Origin: an uncultured Clostridia bacterium
Lineage (GTDB): Bacteria > Bacillota > Clostridia > Oscillospirales > CAG-272
Length of the DNA stretch: 64,000 nt
Assembly (NCBI GenBank): GCA_944391815.1
Contig: CALXUV010000015.1
Coordinates: 1 to 64,000 of the forward strand
Direction: 5' to 3'
Shown here one piece after another: positions 8,501-16,455 of this stretch. Each line of letters opens with the position of its first letter. Within the stretch, counting starts at the first letter, position 1. Below the pieces are notes generated by a model, which did not search any database, was not told the origin of the DNA, and saw nothing but the letters and a program-made list of their open reading frames with translations. Both the position numbers and the translations under genes were made by a program.

Positions 8501-11315
8501 CGAGGGCGTAACTCTGTATGCGGTATGGCAGCATAACCCGTCGCTCTCCTACGATGCAAACGGCGGTACATTTGTCGGCTCAGTTTCGGTTTCCTATCCT
8601 GCGGCGAGCGAAACGGTTACCATTATTTCTGTCATACCAAAACTCGAAGGATATGTGTTTGAGGGTTGGAGTGAAAACCCGGATGCATCCGAGGCTGATT
8701 ACCGTGCCGGAGAAGAATTCTTGATGCCGGATAACGATACCGTTCTGTATGCTGTATGGAAGACTAAGCAGTACACGGTTACATCAGAAGTGCCGGACGG
8801 ATATCAGATTAACGGACTCAGTGAAAAGTACTCATTTAATGAAACCGCAAGTTTCAGCGTTACCGGAACTTCTCCGAAAGTTTATATCAACGGAGAGTTT
8901 GCGCAGGCAGGTGAAAACGGAGTTTACACTTTTGTCGTCAAGGGCGAAATCCACATTTTCGTGGCAGACGGTTCGAAACTGTCGCTTATCTATTCCGGAA
9001 ACGGCGGTACAGGCTCGCCTTCTGATAACAGTTCTTACATTTCCGGCTCGATAGCGACTGTTTCTTCAATTGAACCTCATCTTCAGGGATATACATTTGT
9101 CGGCTGGTCTGCAGATAAGAACTCTGAAAGTGCAGAGTACACCGCCGGCAGTACCGTCTCTTTTGCCGGTGAAGATATAATTCTGTATGCGGTTTGGAAG
9201 GCAAATACCTACACAGTTACGTATGATTCATCCGGAGGAACCGGAGAGATGGATGACGATGTATTTACTTTTGGTACAGTAGGCTATCTTTCCGGAAATA
9301 TGTTTGAAAAAACCGGGCATACCTTTATCGGCTGGGCACTTTCCGATGGAGGAGAAGTCGTTTACGGTGACTCTGCCGCGGTTTCGGATCTTTGCTCAGA
9401 CAACAACGGAAACGTCACTCTGTATGCCGTGTGGGAGCAGACGGTAACAGTCATTACTTTTGCGCCTGACGGAGGTACGGAAGTCAATTCTTCCGTATCG
9501 GTAGTTTACGGAGACTCTCTGACATCGGACGGTCTTGTTGTTCCGTTCCGTGCCGGTTACATTTTTGCCGGATATTATACGCAGCCGGACGGTGCAGGCG
9601 ACATGATTTTCGATGAGTCAGTGAATGTTGCCTTTGCAGAAATCTGGGACAGAAACGTCGGCACACTTACGCTTTATCCGAAATGGATACCTTTTACATA
9701 TACCGTTGTTTATATCAGCGGACACGGTATAGTCGGAGAACAATCAGCTGTATACGGAACATCTTTCAACCTTAAAACTGCGGCTGAGCTTGGCATTACC
9801 ATGCCGGACGGTTATCATTTTGCGGGCTGGTCGGTAATTCCTTCGGGACAAACAGCTGCCTATTCAGACGGTCAACTTATATACGAAGCCCTGACTCAGA
9901 AAGATGGCGATACAGTTTATTTGTATGCCGTGTCTGAGGCGGACGAGAAGTACAGCGTTATATATCATGCAAACGGTGGAAGCAACGCACCTGTTGACAA
10001 CAATACCTACTTTACGGGAGAAATGGTTTCGCTTGGCGGTATTATTCCCGAACGTGAAGGGTATATTTTCGGAGGATGGAGTTACGATCCGAACAGTATT
10101 TCAGTAGATTTTCCTTATGAAAACGGTCAGTTCACATCCGAAAACGTAGCAATGCCGGAAGGCGGAATGGAGCTTTATGCAGTCTGGATAGCCGGTGAAA
10201 CATTGCAGTCGCAGATCGATGAGCTTGAGGATAAAGCTGCTACTCTTGCGGACGCCGTCGCTGCTCTTGAAAACGCCGACAGTGGATTTACCGACCAATT
10301 AAGGCAACTCAGTAATGAACTGCAATCGGCACAAGAAGCCATTGCGTCACTAAATGATATATATGCTACCGATGAAGAGCTTGCTGCCGCGGTGAACCAG
10401 CTTAAGGAACTTTTAGCCCTGGCTGAAGCGGAGCTGGAACAAAAAATAACACAGGTGCAGGCAAACCTTGATAAAGCGGTAGCTGAGCTTACCGACGCAG
10501 TTGCGGCAAACAAAGCGGATATTGAGGAAAAGCTTGCTGAAATTGATTCTGCGTACAAAGCGGCGGACGCACTCATAAACAGCGATATTTCCGCGTTAAA
10601 GTCAGAGGATGAAAAGCTTAAAGAAAGCATTGCCGCCCTTGATTCTGCGTATAAAGCGGCTGATATGAAATTGCAGGAAGCAATCGATAAGTTACAGGCA
10701 AACCTTGATAAAGCGGTAGCAGAGCTTACCGACTCAGTTGCGGCAAACAAAGCGGATATTGAGGAAAAGGTTGCTGAAATTGATTCTGCGTACAAAGCGG
10801 CAGATGCGCTGATCAAAAGCGATATTGCCGCACTTATAGCCCGTGACAGTGAAATTGAAGAAAGTATTGCGGCTTTGGTTTCCGCTTACAAATCCGCCGA
10901 TATAATATTACTCGGATCGATAAACAGAGTACAGACTAATCTTAATAATGCTGTTGCGGAATTAAATAATTCTGTGTCAGCAAACAAGGCTGACATTGAG
11001 GAAAAGATAGCCGCACTTGACGTAGCATATAAAGCGGCAGATGCAATTATTAACAGTGAAATCGCTGCGCTTATAGCCGGCGACAGTGAACTTAGACAGA
11101 GTATAGCCGCACTTGACGTTGCATATAAAGCGGCAGATGAAGCTCTCTGGGCAGGTATAAGGCAGGTTCAGGAAAATCTCGACGCATTGGAACAGAAAAC
11201 TGCGAAAACCGAGTTCACTTTTATGATAGTCAGCTCCGTTCTCAGCTTTGCTTTAATAGTTCTGATTGTTACGCTGATTGTGAAAGTAATCAGAAAAAGG
11301 CATTTGCAGAAGTAA
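5541..11315 (+). CDS. giant cell-surface protein with 13 InlB-type B-repeats, coiled-coil stalk and C-terminal membrane anchor
   Basis: 1,924 residues. A signal peptide (basic MVAKKKR, hydrophobic core, cleavage probably after VHA at 34) leads an exported protein. Residues ~35-215 form a beta-rich, carbohydrate-binding-like domain of unknown family. An Ig-like domain (~215-345) follows. Then come 13 tandem B-repeats (Listeria/Flg_new type) recognised by the closing 'LYAxW' strand, the first near residue 500 and the last near 1550; repeat 12 has LYAVS in place of LYAVW. Residues ~1555-1890 are an Ala/Lys/Glu-rich coiled coil with a ~79-residue internal repeat. The end is a hydrophobic span (~1893-1915) and a basic tail (RKRHLQK). 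There is no LPXTG motif, so anchoring is by the membrane span. It is probably an adhesin or surface spacer. Confidence 0.9.
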   Translation: MVAKKKRYTALLAVIATFFLLAGALFYLAVPVHAGTNTDGMWQIGQTQNLIPVLHEGDVREQGWNIDEPNAQATAAERDGGWAILAGNGDSDLGNSDYTGGIYYVIELSAADQAKANAGQLSLSASARTWIQGASARHRLSIRAEFFNTADISGEGFHTEKVTLEPKRETLPRTETISMEQRNVPSGTVKIKIWFSNQGSLDGKPWLGSMACYLHDSTAPSFEGASLNDIGTIDPEKNIAIEGNTVKYLIQFNEKVSVLGSGTAILNLNGQLFVTSSTMETIEENGKTSVAYMFTLPQSQNSGTLSLSSVSGLTVKDEAGNEFTYSGSPSAETLTYYGTMSVTTELSDVEMDGEVSAKYGSDYTATLLANKGYNLPSGITVTVGGATIASAGYTYDPVSGKITVNGMYITGDISIKAAGEAKEITVTFDKQSGADGTSSITAVYDENMPDITIPVRTGYTFAGYYTQIGGTGILYYDKSGKGVRICDFDAPLTLYAYWIANDYTIEFDGNKPENASGNVMGEISAVERTYDDGAIALPTNGFLLTGWTFKGWATSENGGVVYTDMQAVKNLTDVKDAVVTLYAVWEQNVYTVNYNPNRPAGASGTVTGSTAESSHVYDTASGLTVNGFALAGWTFKGWSTTEGGGKVYDDGVSVSTLVSENGGSITLYAVWEQNVYTVNYNPNKPAAASGIIQGTMFSSSHVYDTASGLTENGFSLTGWTFKGWATTEDGDKLYDDGVSVSTLVSENGGSITLYAVWEANSHTITLNAMGGSNSGFVGAIYDSVLPDIAAVPARYGYNFLGYFDSVTGGVQYYGADGKAFGDKTFTVDESLVLYAQWSPVTYTVELYSEGKYLGTLDGIVFGELTLPSAEKLSLSRPNYDFVGWNIYDEQNWAMYSADTLYSIGLTGQQGGVVVLYASWQEKPLHSLFYDANGGFGAPATTQVHEKETISLSVTVPTRKNYTFLGWSDSAGSQTVQYHPGEKFTMGGEGVTLYAVWQHNPSLSYDANGGTFVGSVSVSYPAASETVTIISVIPKLEGYVFEGWSENPDASEADYRAGEEFLMPDNDTVLYAVWKTKQYTVTSEVPDGYQINGLSEKYSFNETASFSVTGTSPKVYINGEFAQAGENGVYTFVVKGEIHIFVADGSKLSLIYSGNGGTGSPSDNSSYISGSIATVSSIEPHLQGYTFVGWSADKNSESAEYTAGSTVSFAGEDIILYAVWKANTYTVTYDSSGGTGEMDDDVFTFGTVGYLSGNMFEKTGHTFIGWALSDGGEVVYGDSAAVSDLCSDNNGNVTLYAVWEQTVTVITFAPDGGTEVNSSVSVVYGDSLTSDGLVVPFRAGYIFAGYYTQPDGAGDMIFDESVNVAFAEIWDRNVGTLTLYPKWIPFTYTVVYISGHGIVGEQSAVYGTSFNLKTAAELGITMPDGYHFAGWSVIPSGQTAAYSDGQLIYEALTQKDGDTVYLYAVSEADEKYSVIYHANGGSNAPVDNNTYFTGEMVSLGGIIPEREGYIFGGWSYDPNSISVDFPYENGQFTSENVAMPEGGMELYAVWIAGETLQSQIDELEDKAATLADAVAALENADSGFTDQLRQLSNELQSAQEAIASLNDIYATDEELAAAVNQLKELLALAEAELEQKITQVQANLDKAVAELTDAVAANKADIEEKLAEIDSAYKAADALINSDISALKSEDEKLKESIAALDSAYKAADMKLQEAIDKLQANLDKAVAELTDSVAANKADIEEKVAEIDSAYKAADALIKSDIAALIARDSEIEESIAALVSAYKSADIILLGSINRVQTNLNNAVAELNNSVSANKADIEEKIAALDVAYKAADAIINSEIAALIAGDSELRQSIAALDVAYKAADEALWAGIRQVQENLDALEQKTAKTEFTFMIVSSVLSFALIVLIVTLIVKVIRKRHLQK
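7225..7815 (+). repeat. near-identical 258-bp tandem repeats inside the giant gene
   Basis: Two adjacent B-repeat units are almost identical at DNA level. For example the 40+ bp beginning TATGACGACGGTGTAAGC occurs at 7482 and again at 7740, a period of 258 bp (86 codons). The other repeats of the gene have diverged. This indicates a recent duplication and a likely site of copy-number change. Confidence 0.85.
10458..11190 (+). repeat. ~237-bp tandem repeats encoding the coiled-coil stalk
   Basis: CAGGCAAACCTTGATAAAGC starts at 10458 and recurs at 10695, a period of 237 bp (79 codons). The first two copies share long identical stretches, including ANKADIEEK and EIDSAYKAAD. A third, diverged copy follows from about 10930. 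Repeat number would set stalk length. Confidence 0.85.
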
Positions 11316-11640
11316 CATTTTGCATACTCTCTGATGCGTTTCCGCTGTGTTTCCCGATAATAACACATTAAAAACGCCCTGAAATTTTCAGCTGAAACGA
11401 CAGAAGCATTTTTAAATTATTCTGTATCAAACAAAAAGTCATAACCTTTGATATGCACCCCGGAAGTCAAGCTTTCTGAGGTGCATATTTTTATGGCAAA
11501 TAAAGAGAGAATACTGACAAGATATTTAAAACTCTTTTCCGGTTTGAAGCTGACGGTTTTTTGTGTTTGTCTGAATGTAAAACACTGCTTTTGTTGTTTT
11601 GTACATAATTTTTTGATGATAACGGATTTAATTGTATATG

Positions 11641-11669
11641 TTGACAATTATTGGATTTTGTGTTATAGT
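11641..11669 (+). promoter_or_regulatory. perfect consensus sigma-A promoter with no evident gene
   Basis: TTGACA (11641-11646), exactly 17 bp, then TATAGT (11664-11669). Transcription would start near 11676. The next credible coding start is at 12148, about 470 bp away. Confidence 0.7.
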
Positions 11670-11691
11670 AACAGTGGAGAATATTAAATTA

Positions 11692-11750
11692 TTACGGCGA
11701 AAACTGAAAGTGCGGTTTTGATGATATAAAAAGTTTAACCGCAACCGTAA
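11692..11750 (+). ncRNA. candidate structured RNA behind an orphan promoter
   Basis: Two nested helices can form: TTACGG (11692-11697) with CCGTAA (11745-11750), and GCGGTT (11712-11717) with AACCGC (11737-11742). They begin about 16 nt after the predicted start of the promoter at 11641-11669. No known RNA family was recognised; this is a structural inference only. Confidence 0.3.
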
Positions 11751-12147
11751 CGCCGCAGATCATCAAAGTCGGAATTAATTACAGGCGGCAGTATTATTAT
11801 GAATTGAATTTACAAGCCACTATCCGGTCAACAAGAAATGTTTTATCAGACAATATCATTATGGTTTTTTCTTAATTTAACTGATATGCAACTCGTGTGA
11901 GACGAAATTTACAAAACATAACGGCAGTTCATAGGGAATCATGGAGAGGGCATTTGAATAAATTTATAGCCATATCGGCGGAAATTCTGAAACCGATACT
12001 TCTGTTTTTGCTTTTGAATTTTGATTTTGAAATAAGTTCTTTAAGTCAATAAAAACCTTATTCTGAAACTTGAATTTGTTATAAAAAGTTTTGAAATATC
12101 ATGCGGCGTTCCTTGTCAGGTTGTACATAAAAATCTTTTCGGAGTAA

Positions 12148-13173
12148 ATGATGAAAGAAAAATCAACAACAATCTTAAACAGTATATTATTCGTGATCAC
12201 AATTCTGGTTTTCATACCTTTGATTATTTTTATCAGTTTGATTTGGGTGATTACGTTGCCGTTTTGCGAGTTCAGCGAAAGAAAAGAATACAAAAGCTCA
12301 AATTATTTCAAACATTTTAATTTTCCATACAACAAAAGTATTTTTCACAGCCCTCGCTACGTTTTTTATAATTCCGTTACCGAAAAGGGGCTGGATAAAT
12401 TATATAATATCCGTTATGTTTTTCAAAAATCGAACAGATTTGAATATTTTATATTCGATAATACTGTATTTTTGTTTCCTGACTTCAACAAAATCAGGTA
12501 TGACGAAAATAAAAATGAATGGAATTTCATTTACATAAAGTACAGTGAAGAAAGTTATAAACCGATTGACAGTTATATTGAATGGTATGAACAATTTTTA
12601 GACGGAGATGCAAGATTTTTACCGGTAAAAGTAATCGTTGAAGCAAGCATGTTCGAAGCTGATGAGCTGGACTTAAATACAATACCCGATTCTCTTTGGG
12701 TCGTGCGAAAATATGAAAAGGCATTTGAAGAAACCGATTGGCATATTATTTCGGGTGTTCCGAAAGATACAAAAAAACTTTACTCTATGCTGCTGCATAA
12801 TCCCGATATCTGCGGTTCGTTTGAATTAAAGAACGACGACCTTTTAATGTGGTCTTTTGATAATTTGTATTTAGATATTTACGCCGACAGGAAAGAATTT
12901 TTGGTAAGAGTCAGCTATGCGCCTGTCAATAAAAAGAACAATTGCCGGAAATGGCTCCGGGAATTAACACACTGGCATTCCGGATCCGATGAAATATACG
13001 ACGAAATCTGCAGTATTGCCTGTTATGGAAGTGCTCTTGTTGTGAAAACATTTTTTTTCGGAGCAGAGGATGTTCTCTACTCGGGCGATAAGAAAAAATG
13101 CCCTTACCGCAAAACCGAAAAGCATTTATTTTCTACAATTCACTATTTTGAAATGCCGGATCGCTCTTTGTAA
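12148..13173 (+). CDS. membrane-anchored protein of unknown function
   Basis: 341 residues, starting at the ATG at 12148 (a second ATG follows directly) 4 bp after GGAG. One long N-terminal hydrophobic segment (about residues 9-38) is followed by a large soluble domain rich in aromatic and charged residues. A Phe/Tyr-rich stretch lies near 60-130. A later part carries CRKWLRELTHWHSGSDE and CPYRKTEKH, with scattered cysteines but no recognisable catalytic or metal motif. No paralogue or operon partner is nearby. Like the 1-2.3 kb genes it is AT-rich, suggesting an accessory gene. Function unknown. Confidence 0.6.
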   Translation: MMKEKSTTILNSILFVITILVFIPLIIFISLIWVITLPFCEFSERKEYKSSNYFKHFNFPYNKSIFHSPRYVFYNSVTEKGLDKLYNIRYVFQKSNRFEYFIFDNTVFLFPDFNKIRYDENKNEWNFIYIKYSEESYKPIDSYIEWYEQFLDGDARFLPVKVIVEASMFEADELDLNTIPDSLWVVRKYEKAFEETDWHIISGVPKDTKKLYSMLLHNPDICGSFELKNDDLLMWSFDNLYLDIYADRKEFLVRVSYAPVNKKNNCRKWLRELTHWHSGSDEIYDEICSIACYGSALVVKTFFFGAEDVLYSGDKKKCPYRKTEKHLFSTIHYFEMPDRSL

Positions 13174-13274
13174 AACTATTCGGGATAGAGGCATACCGTT
13201 TCGAATGCTTTTTCTGTGACATAAAATATCCGGTTGTAGTGATCCGAAAAAATCAACTTTTTTCATAAACCCCC

Positions 13275-13335
13275 TTGACAAATCAACGGGGGTATAGTAT
13301 AATACATTTGAACAGTTGAAGAAATATTCAAATGT
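13275..13335 (+). promoter_or_regulatory. ArsR-family promoter and operator
   Basis: TTGACA (13275-13280), 17 bp, TATAAT (13298-13303). Overlapping the expected start is TTGAACA-GT-TGAAGAA (13308-13323), an imperfect copy of the TTGAACA-N2-TGTTCAA core bound by ArsR/SmtB repressors. It lies inside a wider inverted repeat ACATTTGAA (13304-13312) / TTCAAATGT (13327-13335). Binding here would block the promoter. Confidence 0.75.
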
Positions 13336-13355
13336 GTTGTAAGGAGGTTGGAAAA

Positions 13356-13685
13356 ATGAATAACGGCAATGAAAAAGATGTCATTAAAAGCAGTATTCCC
13401 GACGATGAAACATTATATCAGCTTTCTAACCTGTTTAAGATGTTCGGAGATCCGACAAGAGTGAAAATTTTAAGCTGCCTGCAGGTTCGTGACATGTGCG
13501 TAAGCGAGCTGGCGCAGGCGCTTGATATGACTGACTCTGCCGTATCGCATCAGCTTCGCGTACTTCGTTCCTCAAAGCTTGTCAGGGGAGCAAAGGAAGG
13601 AAAAGAGGTAAGATACTCCCTTGATGACGACCATGTTACCAAGATTCTGGAATACGGTCTTACCCATGTAAATGAGGAAAGATAA
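13356..13685 (+). CDS. ArsR/SmtB-family metal-responsive repressor (CzrA/SmtB-like)
   Basis: The start at 13356 follows AAGGAGG with standard spacing; the frame is open from 13332. The product is 109 residues, a normal ArsR-family size. The winged helix-turn-helix shows LFKMFGDPTRVKILSCL, MCVSELAQALDMTDSAVSHQL and a wing ending in VRYSL. In the last helix D91-x-H93-x10-H104-x-x-E107 matches the alpha-5 zinc site of the CzrA/SmtB group, so Zn(II) (or Co/Cd) is the likely inducer. Only one cysteine is in the MCVSEL region, so a cysteine-rich CadC-type site is absent. It probably represses itself and the transport genes downstream. Confidence 0.9.
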   Translation: MNNGNEKDVIKSSIPDDETLYQLSNLFKMFGDPTRVKILSCLQVRDMCVSELAQALDMTDSAVSHQLRVLRSSKLVRGAKEGKEVRYSLDDDHVTKILEYGLTHVNEER

Positions 13686-13716
13686 TCGGTAATTACGGGG
13701 TTTCGCCCTGTTTTTA

Positions 13717-13743
13717 TTGAACAACAGTTGAACAGTTGTTCAA
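13717..13743. promoter_or_regulatory. second ArsR-type operator, perfect palindrome
   Basis: TTGAACA-GT-TGTTCAA (13728-13743) is a perfect 7-2-7 palindrome matching the classical ArsR/SmtB operator core. It is nested with another inverted repeat, TTGAACAAC (13717-13725) / GTTGTTCAA (13735-13743). It lies 32 bp after the regulator's stop codon, in the gap before the HMA/ATPase genes, and matches the operator core better than the site at the regulator's own promoter. Confidence 0.7.
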
Positions 13744-14243
13744 AAAATCAATTAAAAAAGTTGAAATAAAAGCAAATGTTTATGAAATTGTCACCGGAGA
13801 TGATATTGAAAATCCATACGAAAACTGAATCACAAATAAGAAGAAAAATAATAACACTTCAAATAAGATGTTGTTTAAAGCCAAATTAATAATAAAATGC
13901 CATAACTAAATGACATTGAAGCGTAAACCGTTTTGCGTAAATCAGTAAAAAACAATAAAAAAGAGAATTTAAATGCTGATGAAAGCATTGATGAGAACAT
14001 TAATAAAAACATCGGCTGAAATAAAAACATCGGCTGAAATAAAAACATCGGCTGAAATAAAAACATCGACTGAAATGAAAACATCGACTGAAATAAAAAT
14101 GTAATTTCCGGTGAAAACAATAAATGTTATTGAAACCAAAAACTAAATTCCGATGAAAGCGATATTGAAAAGGATTATATATAATGTAATCTTGTCCGAA
14201 TATATTAACCCGTGACGGGAGAAAAAATATGGAGGAAACTGAT
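13744..14243. other. 500-bp AT-rich gap in the metal locus
   Basis: No gene is seen. It holds a five-copy 18-bp tandem repeat (14005-14094) flanked by degenerate copies. A TATATAATG near 14180 may be a -10 for the downstream genes, but no matching -35 was found. Confidence 0.6.
14005..14094. repeat. five tandem copies of an 18-bp unit
   Basis: The unit is AAAAACATCGGCTGAAAT. Copies start at 14005, 14023, 14041, 14059 and 14077. The first three are identical; the last two carry CGACTG instead of CGGCTG, and the fifth starts with G. Weaker copies appear on both sides. The repeats are directly adjacent, so this is a minisatellite-like array and not a CRISPR. Confidence 0.9.
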
Positions 14244-14462
14244 ATGAAAAAGAACTACAAACTTGAAAATCTGGACTGCGCAAACTGTGCCGCTAAAATG
14301 GAACGTCTGATTGCCAAAATCGACGGAGTTCAGACGGTAAGCATAAGTTTTATGACACAGCGTATGTCCATTGAAGCCGATGATATGCGTTTTGAGGAGA
14401 TTATGGAGCAGGTGGCAAAGGCTTGCAGAAAAGTGGAACCCGACTGCAAAATTATAAAGTAA
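14244..14462 (+). CDS. free-standing HMA heavy-metal-binding protein
   Basis: The ATG at 14244 is preferred over 14229 because GGAGG (14231-14235) then lies 8 bp upstream. The product is 72 residues with the ferredoxin-like fold of HMA domains and the metal-binding LDCANCAAK motif (two cysteines two residues apart) near residue 11. The rest shows the usual VQTVSISFMTQRMSIE strand pattern. It stands 24 bp before the P1B-ATPase gene, whose protein lacks this domain. It therefore probably acts as the detached N-terminal metal-binding domain or as a small metallochaperone delivering Zn/Cd to the pump. Confidence 0.88.
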   Translation: MKKNYKLENLDCANCAAKMERLIAKIDGVQTVSISFMTQRMSIEADDMRFEEIMEQVAKACRKVEPDCKIIK

Positions 14463-14486
14463 AATAACCTGATTTCAGAGGCTTGT

Positions 14487-16385
14487 ATGAGTAAAAAAGA
14501 AAAAAAGAATCTCATCCGTATTATTGTGTCGCTTGGTCTGTTCCTTATTTTGTTTATTACGGATAATTTACTTGAAGGCGGACTTTCCTCTGTGGTTGAT
14601 TCCTGGCTACTTCCGTTCTTCCTTTATCTTTTTGTCTATCTTATAATCGGATACGACGTTCTTTGGAGAGCAGTCCGGAATATTTTCAACGGTCAGATAT
14701 TCGATGAAAATTTCCTTATGTGCGTGGCAACAGTCGGGGCGTTTGCTCTTGCGGTTTACCGGGGGATTAACGGGCAGGAAACGGAAGGGTTTGATGAAGC
14801 ATGTGCGGTTCTGATTTTTTATCAGGTCGGCGAATGGTTTCAGAGCTACGCTACGGGAAAGTCACGCAAGTCTATATCGGAACTTATGGATATACGTCCG
14901 GATTATGCAAATCTGCTGCTTAATGACGGCACTGCTGAAAAAACCGATCCGTCCGATGTCAGAGTAGGAGACATTATTCTGATAAATCCGGGTGAAAAAG
15001 TCCCGCTTGACGGAGTTGTCACAGAAGGTGCATCAGCTCTCGACACCAAAGCGCTTACCGGAGAATCGCTTCCGCGTGAGGTTAATACCGGCAGTGAAGT
15101 CATCAGCGGCTGTGTAAATCTTACTTCACAGATAAAGGTGAGGGTTACCAAAGAGTTTTATGACTCCACCGTTTCCAAGATTCTTGAACTTGTAGAAAAC
15201 GCTTCCGGTCAGAAATCAAAGGCGGAGAATTTCATTACAAAATTTGCAAAATATTACACACCTGTCGTTTGCGGTACCGCTCTGCTGCTTGCAGTAATTC
15301 CGGGGCTGATTACTCGGAACTGGTCTACGTGGGTGTACCGTGCGCTTAGTTTTCTGGTTGTATCCTGCCCGTGTGCACTTGTGATTTCTGTTCCGCTTTC
15401 TTTCTTTGCGGGTATCGGCGCGGCATCAAGATACGGTATTCTTATAAAGGGTTCAAACTATCTTGAAAAGTTCAGTCGGGCAAACATCTTTGTTTTCGAT
15501 AAAACAGGAACTCTTACAAAAGGCAATTTTGCGGTCGAAAAAATTTCACCCGAAGAAAACGCCGATGAAGTGATACGTCTGGCGGCTATCGCCGAGCACC
15601 ATTCCGATCATCCGATTGCAAAGTCGATACGGGCATATTACGGTAAAGAAATCGAAAACGGATATACGCTGACCAACGTTGCAGGGGCGGGAGTTATTGC
15701 CGAAAAAGGCGATAACAGAATTTACTGCGGTAACGAAAAACTGATGGAGATGAACAACATACCGTTTGTTAAGGAAAACGGTATCGGGACTGTTGTCTAT
15801 GTCGCCCTGAACGGAAGATTCGTCGGTTCTGTTCTCATTTGCGATCAGCTTAAAACCGAAACCGGACAGGTTATCGGAGCGTTAAATGATATGGGATGCA
15901 GAACGGTAATGCTTACCGGAGACAACGAGGCCATTGCAAAGAATGTCGCCGCTGAAACAGGACTTACCGGTTATAAGGCTTCGCTGCTACCTCAGAACAA
16001 AGTTGAGGAAGTAGAGAAGATGCTTTCTTCGAAAAAGCAGAAAGACGTCCTTTGTTTTGTCGGCGACGGCATAAACGACGCACCGGTTCTTATGCGCTCA
16101 GATGTTGGAATAGCTATGGGCGGCGTCGGCAGCGATGCGGCTATTGAAGCTTCCGACATTGTCCTGATGAAGGATGATCTCAGAGGCATTCCACTTGCAA
16201 AACGCATAGCTAAAAAGACTATGGCAATAGTTTTTCAGAATATAATATTCTCTATAGTAGTAAAAATAGCAATTCTTGTCTTGTCTGCGTTCGGTATAGC
16301 CAATATGTGGCTTGCAGTTTTTGGGGATGTTGGTGTTGCTGTTATTGCCATACTTAATGCAATGAGGGTAAATACAAAGTACTGA
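14487..16385 (+). CDS. cadA: P1B-type heavy metal ATPase (Zn/Cd/Pb exporter, CadA/ZntA-like)
   Basis: 632 residues, shorter than usual CadA/ZntA proteins (about 700) because the N-terminal HMA domain is absent. It has the transmembrane CPC motif (SCPCALVIS, first Cys near 293), the phosphorylated aspartate in DKTGTLT (Asp338), the HP locus (HSDHPIAKS), and GDGINDAPV (near 526). The SCPCALVIS context and the conserved C-terminal span pattern fit the P1B-2 group, which exports Zn2+, Cd2+ and Pb2+ from the cytoplasm using ATP. It follows the separate HMA gene and the CzrA/SmtB-like repressor, so metal-induced expression is expected. The exact ion is an inference. Confidence 0.92.
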   Translation: MSKKEKKNLIRIIVSLGLFLILFITDNLLEGGLSSVVDSWLLPFFLYLFVYLIIGYDVLWRAVRNIFNGQIFDENFLMCVATVGAFALAVYRGINGQETEGFDEACAVLIFYQVGEWFQSYATGKSRKSISELMDIRPDYANLLLNDGTAEKTDPSDVRVGDIILINPGEKVPLDGVVTEGASALDTKALTGESLPREVNTGSEVISGCVNLTSQIKVRVTKEFYDSTVSKILELVENASGQKSKAENFITKFAKYYTPVVCGTALLLAVIPGLITRNWSTWVYRALSFLVVSCPCALVISVPLSFFAGIGAASRYGILIKGSNYLEKFSRANIFVFDKTGTLTKGNFAVEKISPEENADEVIRLAAIAEHHSDHPIAKSIRAYYGKEIENGYTLTNVAGAGVIAEKGDNRIYCGNEKLMEMNNIPFVKENGIGTVVYVALNGRFVGSVLICDQLKTETGQVIGALNDMGCRTVMLTGDNEAIAKNVAAETGLTGYKASLLPQNKVEEVEKMLSSKKQKDVLCFVGDGINDAPVLMRSDVGIAMGGVGSDAAIEASDIVLMKDDLRGIPLAKRIAKKTMAIVFQNIIFSIVVKIAILVLSAFGIANMWLAVFGDVGVAVIAILNAMRVNTKY

Positions 16386-16455
16386 GATGGATCAGTAATA
16401 ATAAAAAAACGAAGTAAGTAAAACAATTTGTTATATAAAGAAGTCGTGACTGAAA

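Larger units (their letters stand above)
11316..12147. other. 832-bp stretch without a convincing gene
   Basis: It contains an imperfect hairpin with arms ATATGCACC (11451-11459) and GGTGCATAT (11480-11488) followed by a T run, a plausible terminator for the giant gene. It also contains a consensus promoter (11641-11669) and a two-helix hairpin (11692-11750), described separately. A 32-codon frame from the TTG at 11954, behind GAGAGGG, would encode a hydrophobic peptide, but support is weak. Nothing else was recognised. Confidence 0.6.

Noticed and set aside
10175..10816. 213-codon minus-strand frame rich in Ser/Ala
   Set aside because: It is a mirror of the Ala/Lys/Glu-rich coiled-coil repeats of the giant gene and has no ribosome binding site.
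11448..11687. 79-codon plus-strand frame
   Set aside because: It starts inside a terminator-like hairpin and reads through a consensus promoter; cysteine-rich without a pattern.
14005..14094. Possible CRISPR array
   Set aside because: The 18-bp units are directly adjacent with no spacers, and no cas genes are nearby.
13875..14120. Minus-strand frame with repeated FLFQPM units
   Set aside because: It is only the reverse reading of the 18-bp non-coding repeats and lacks start signals.
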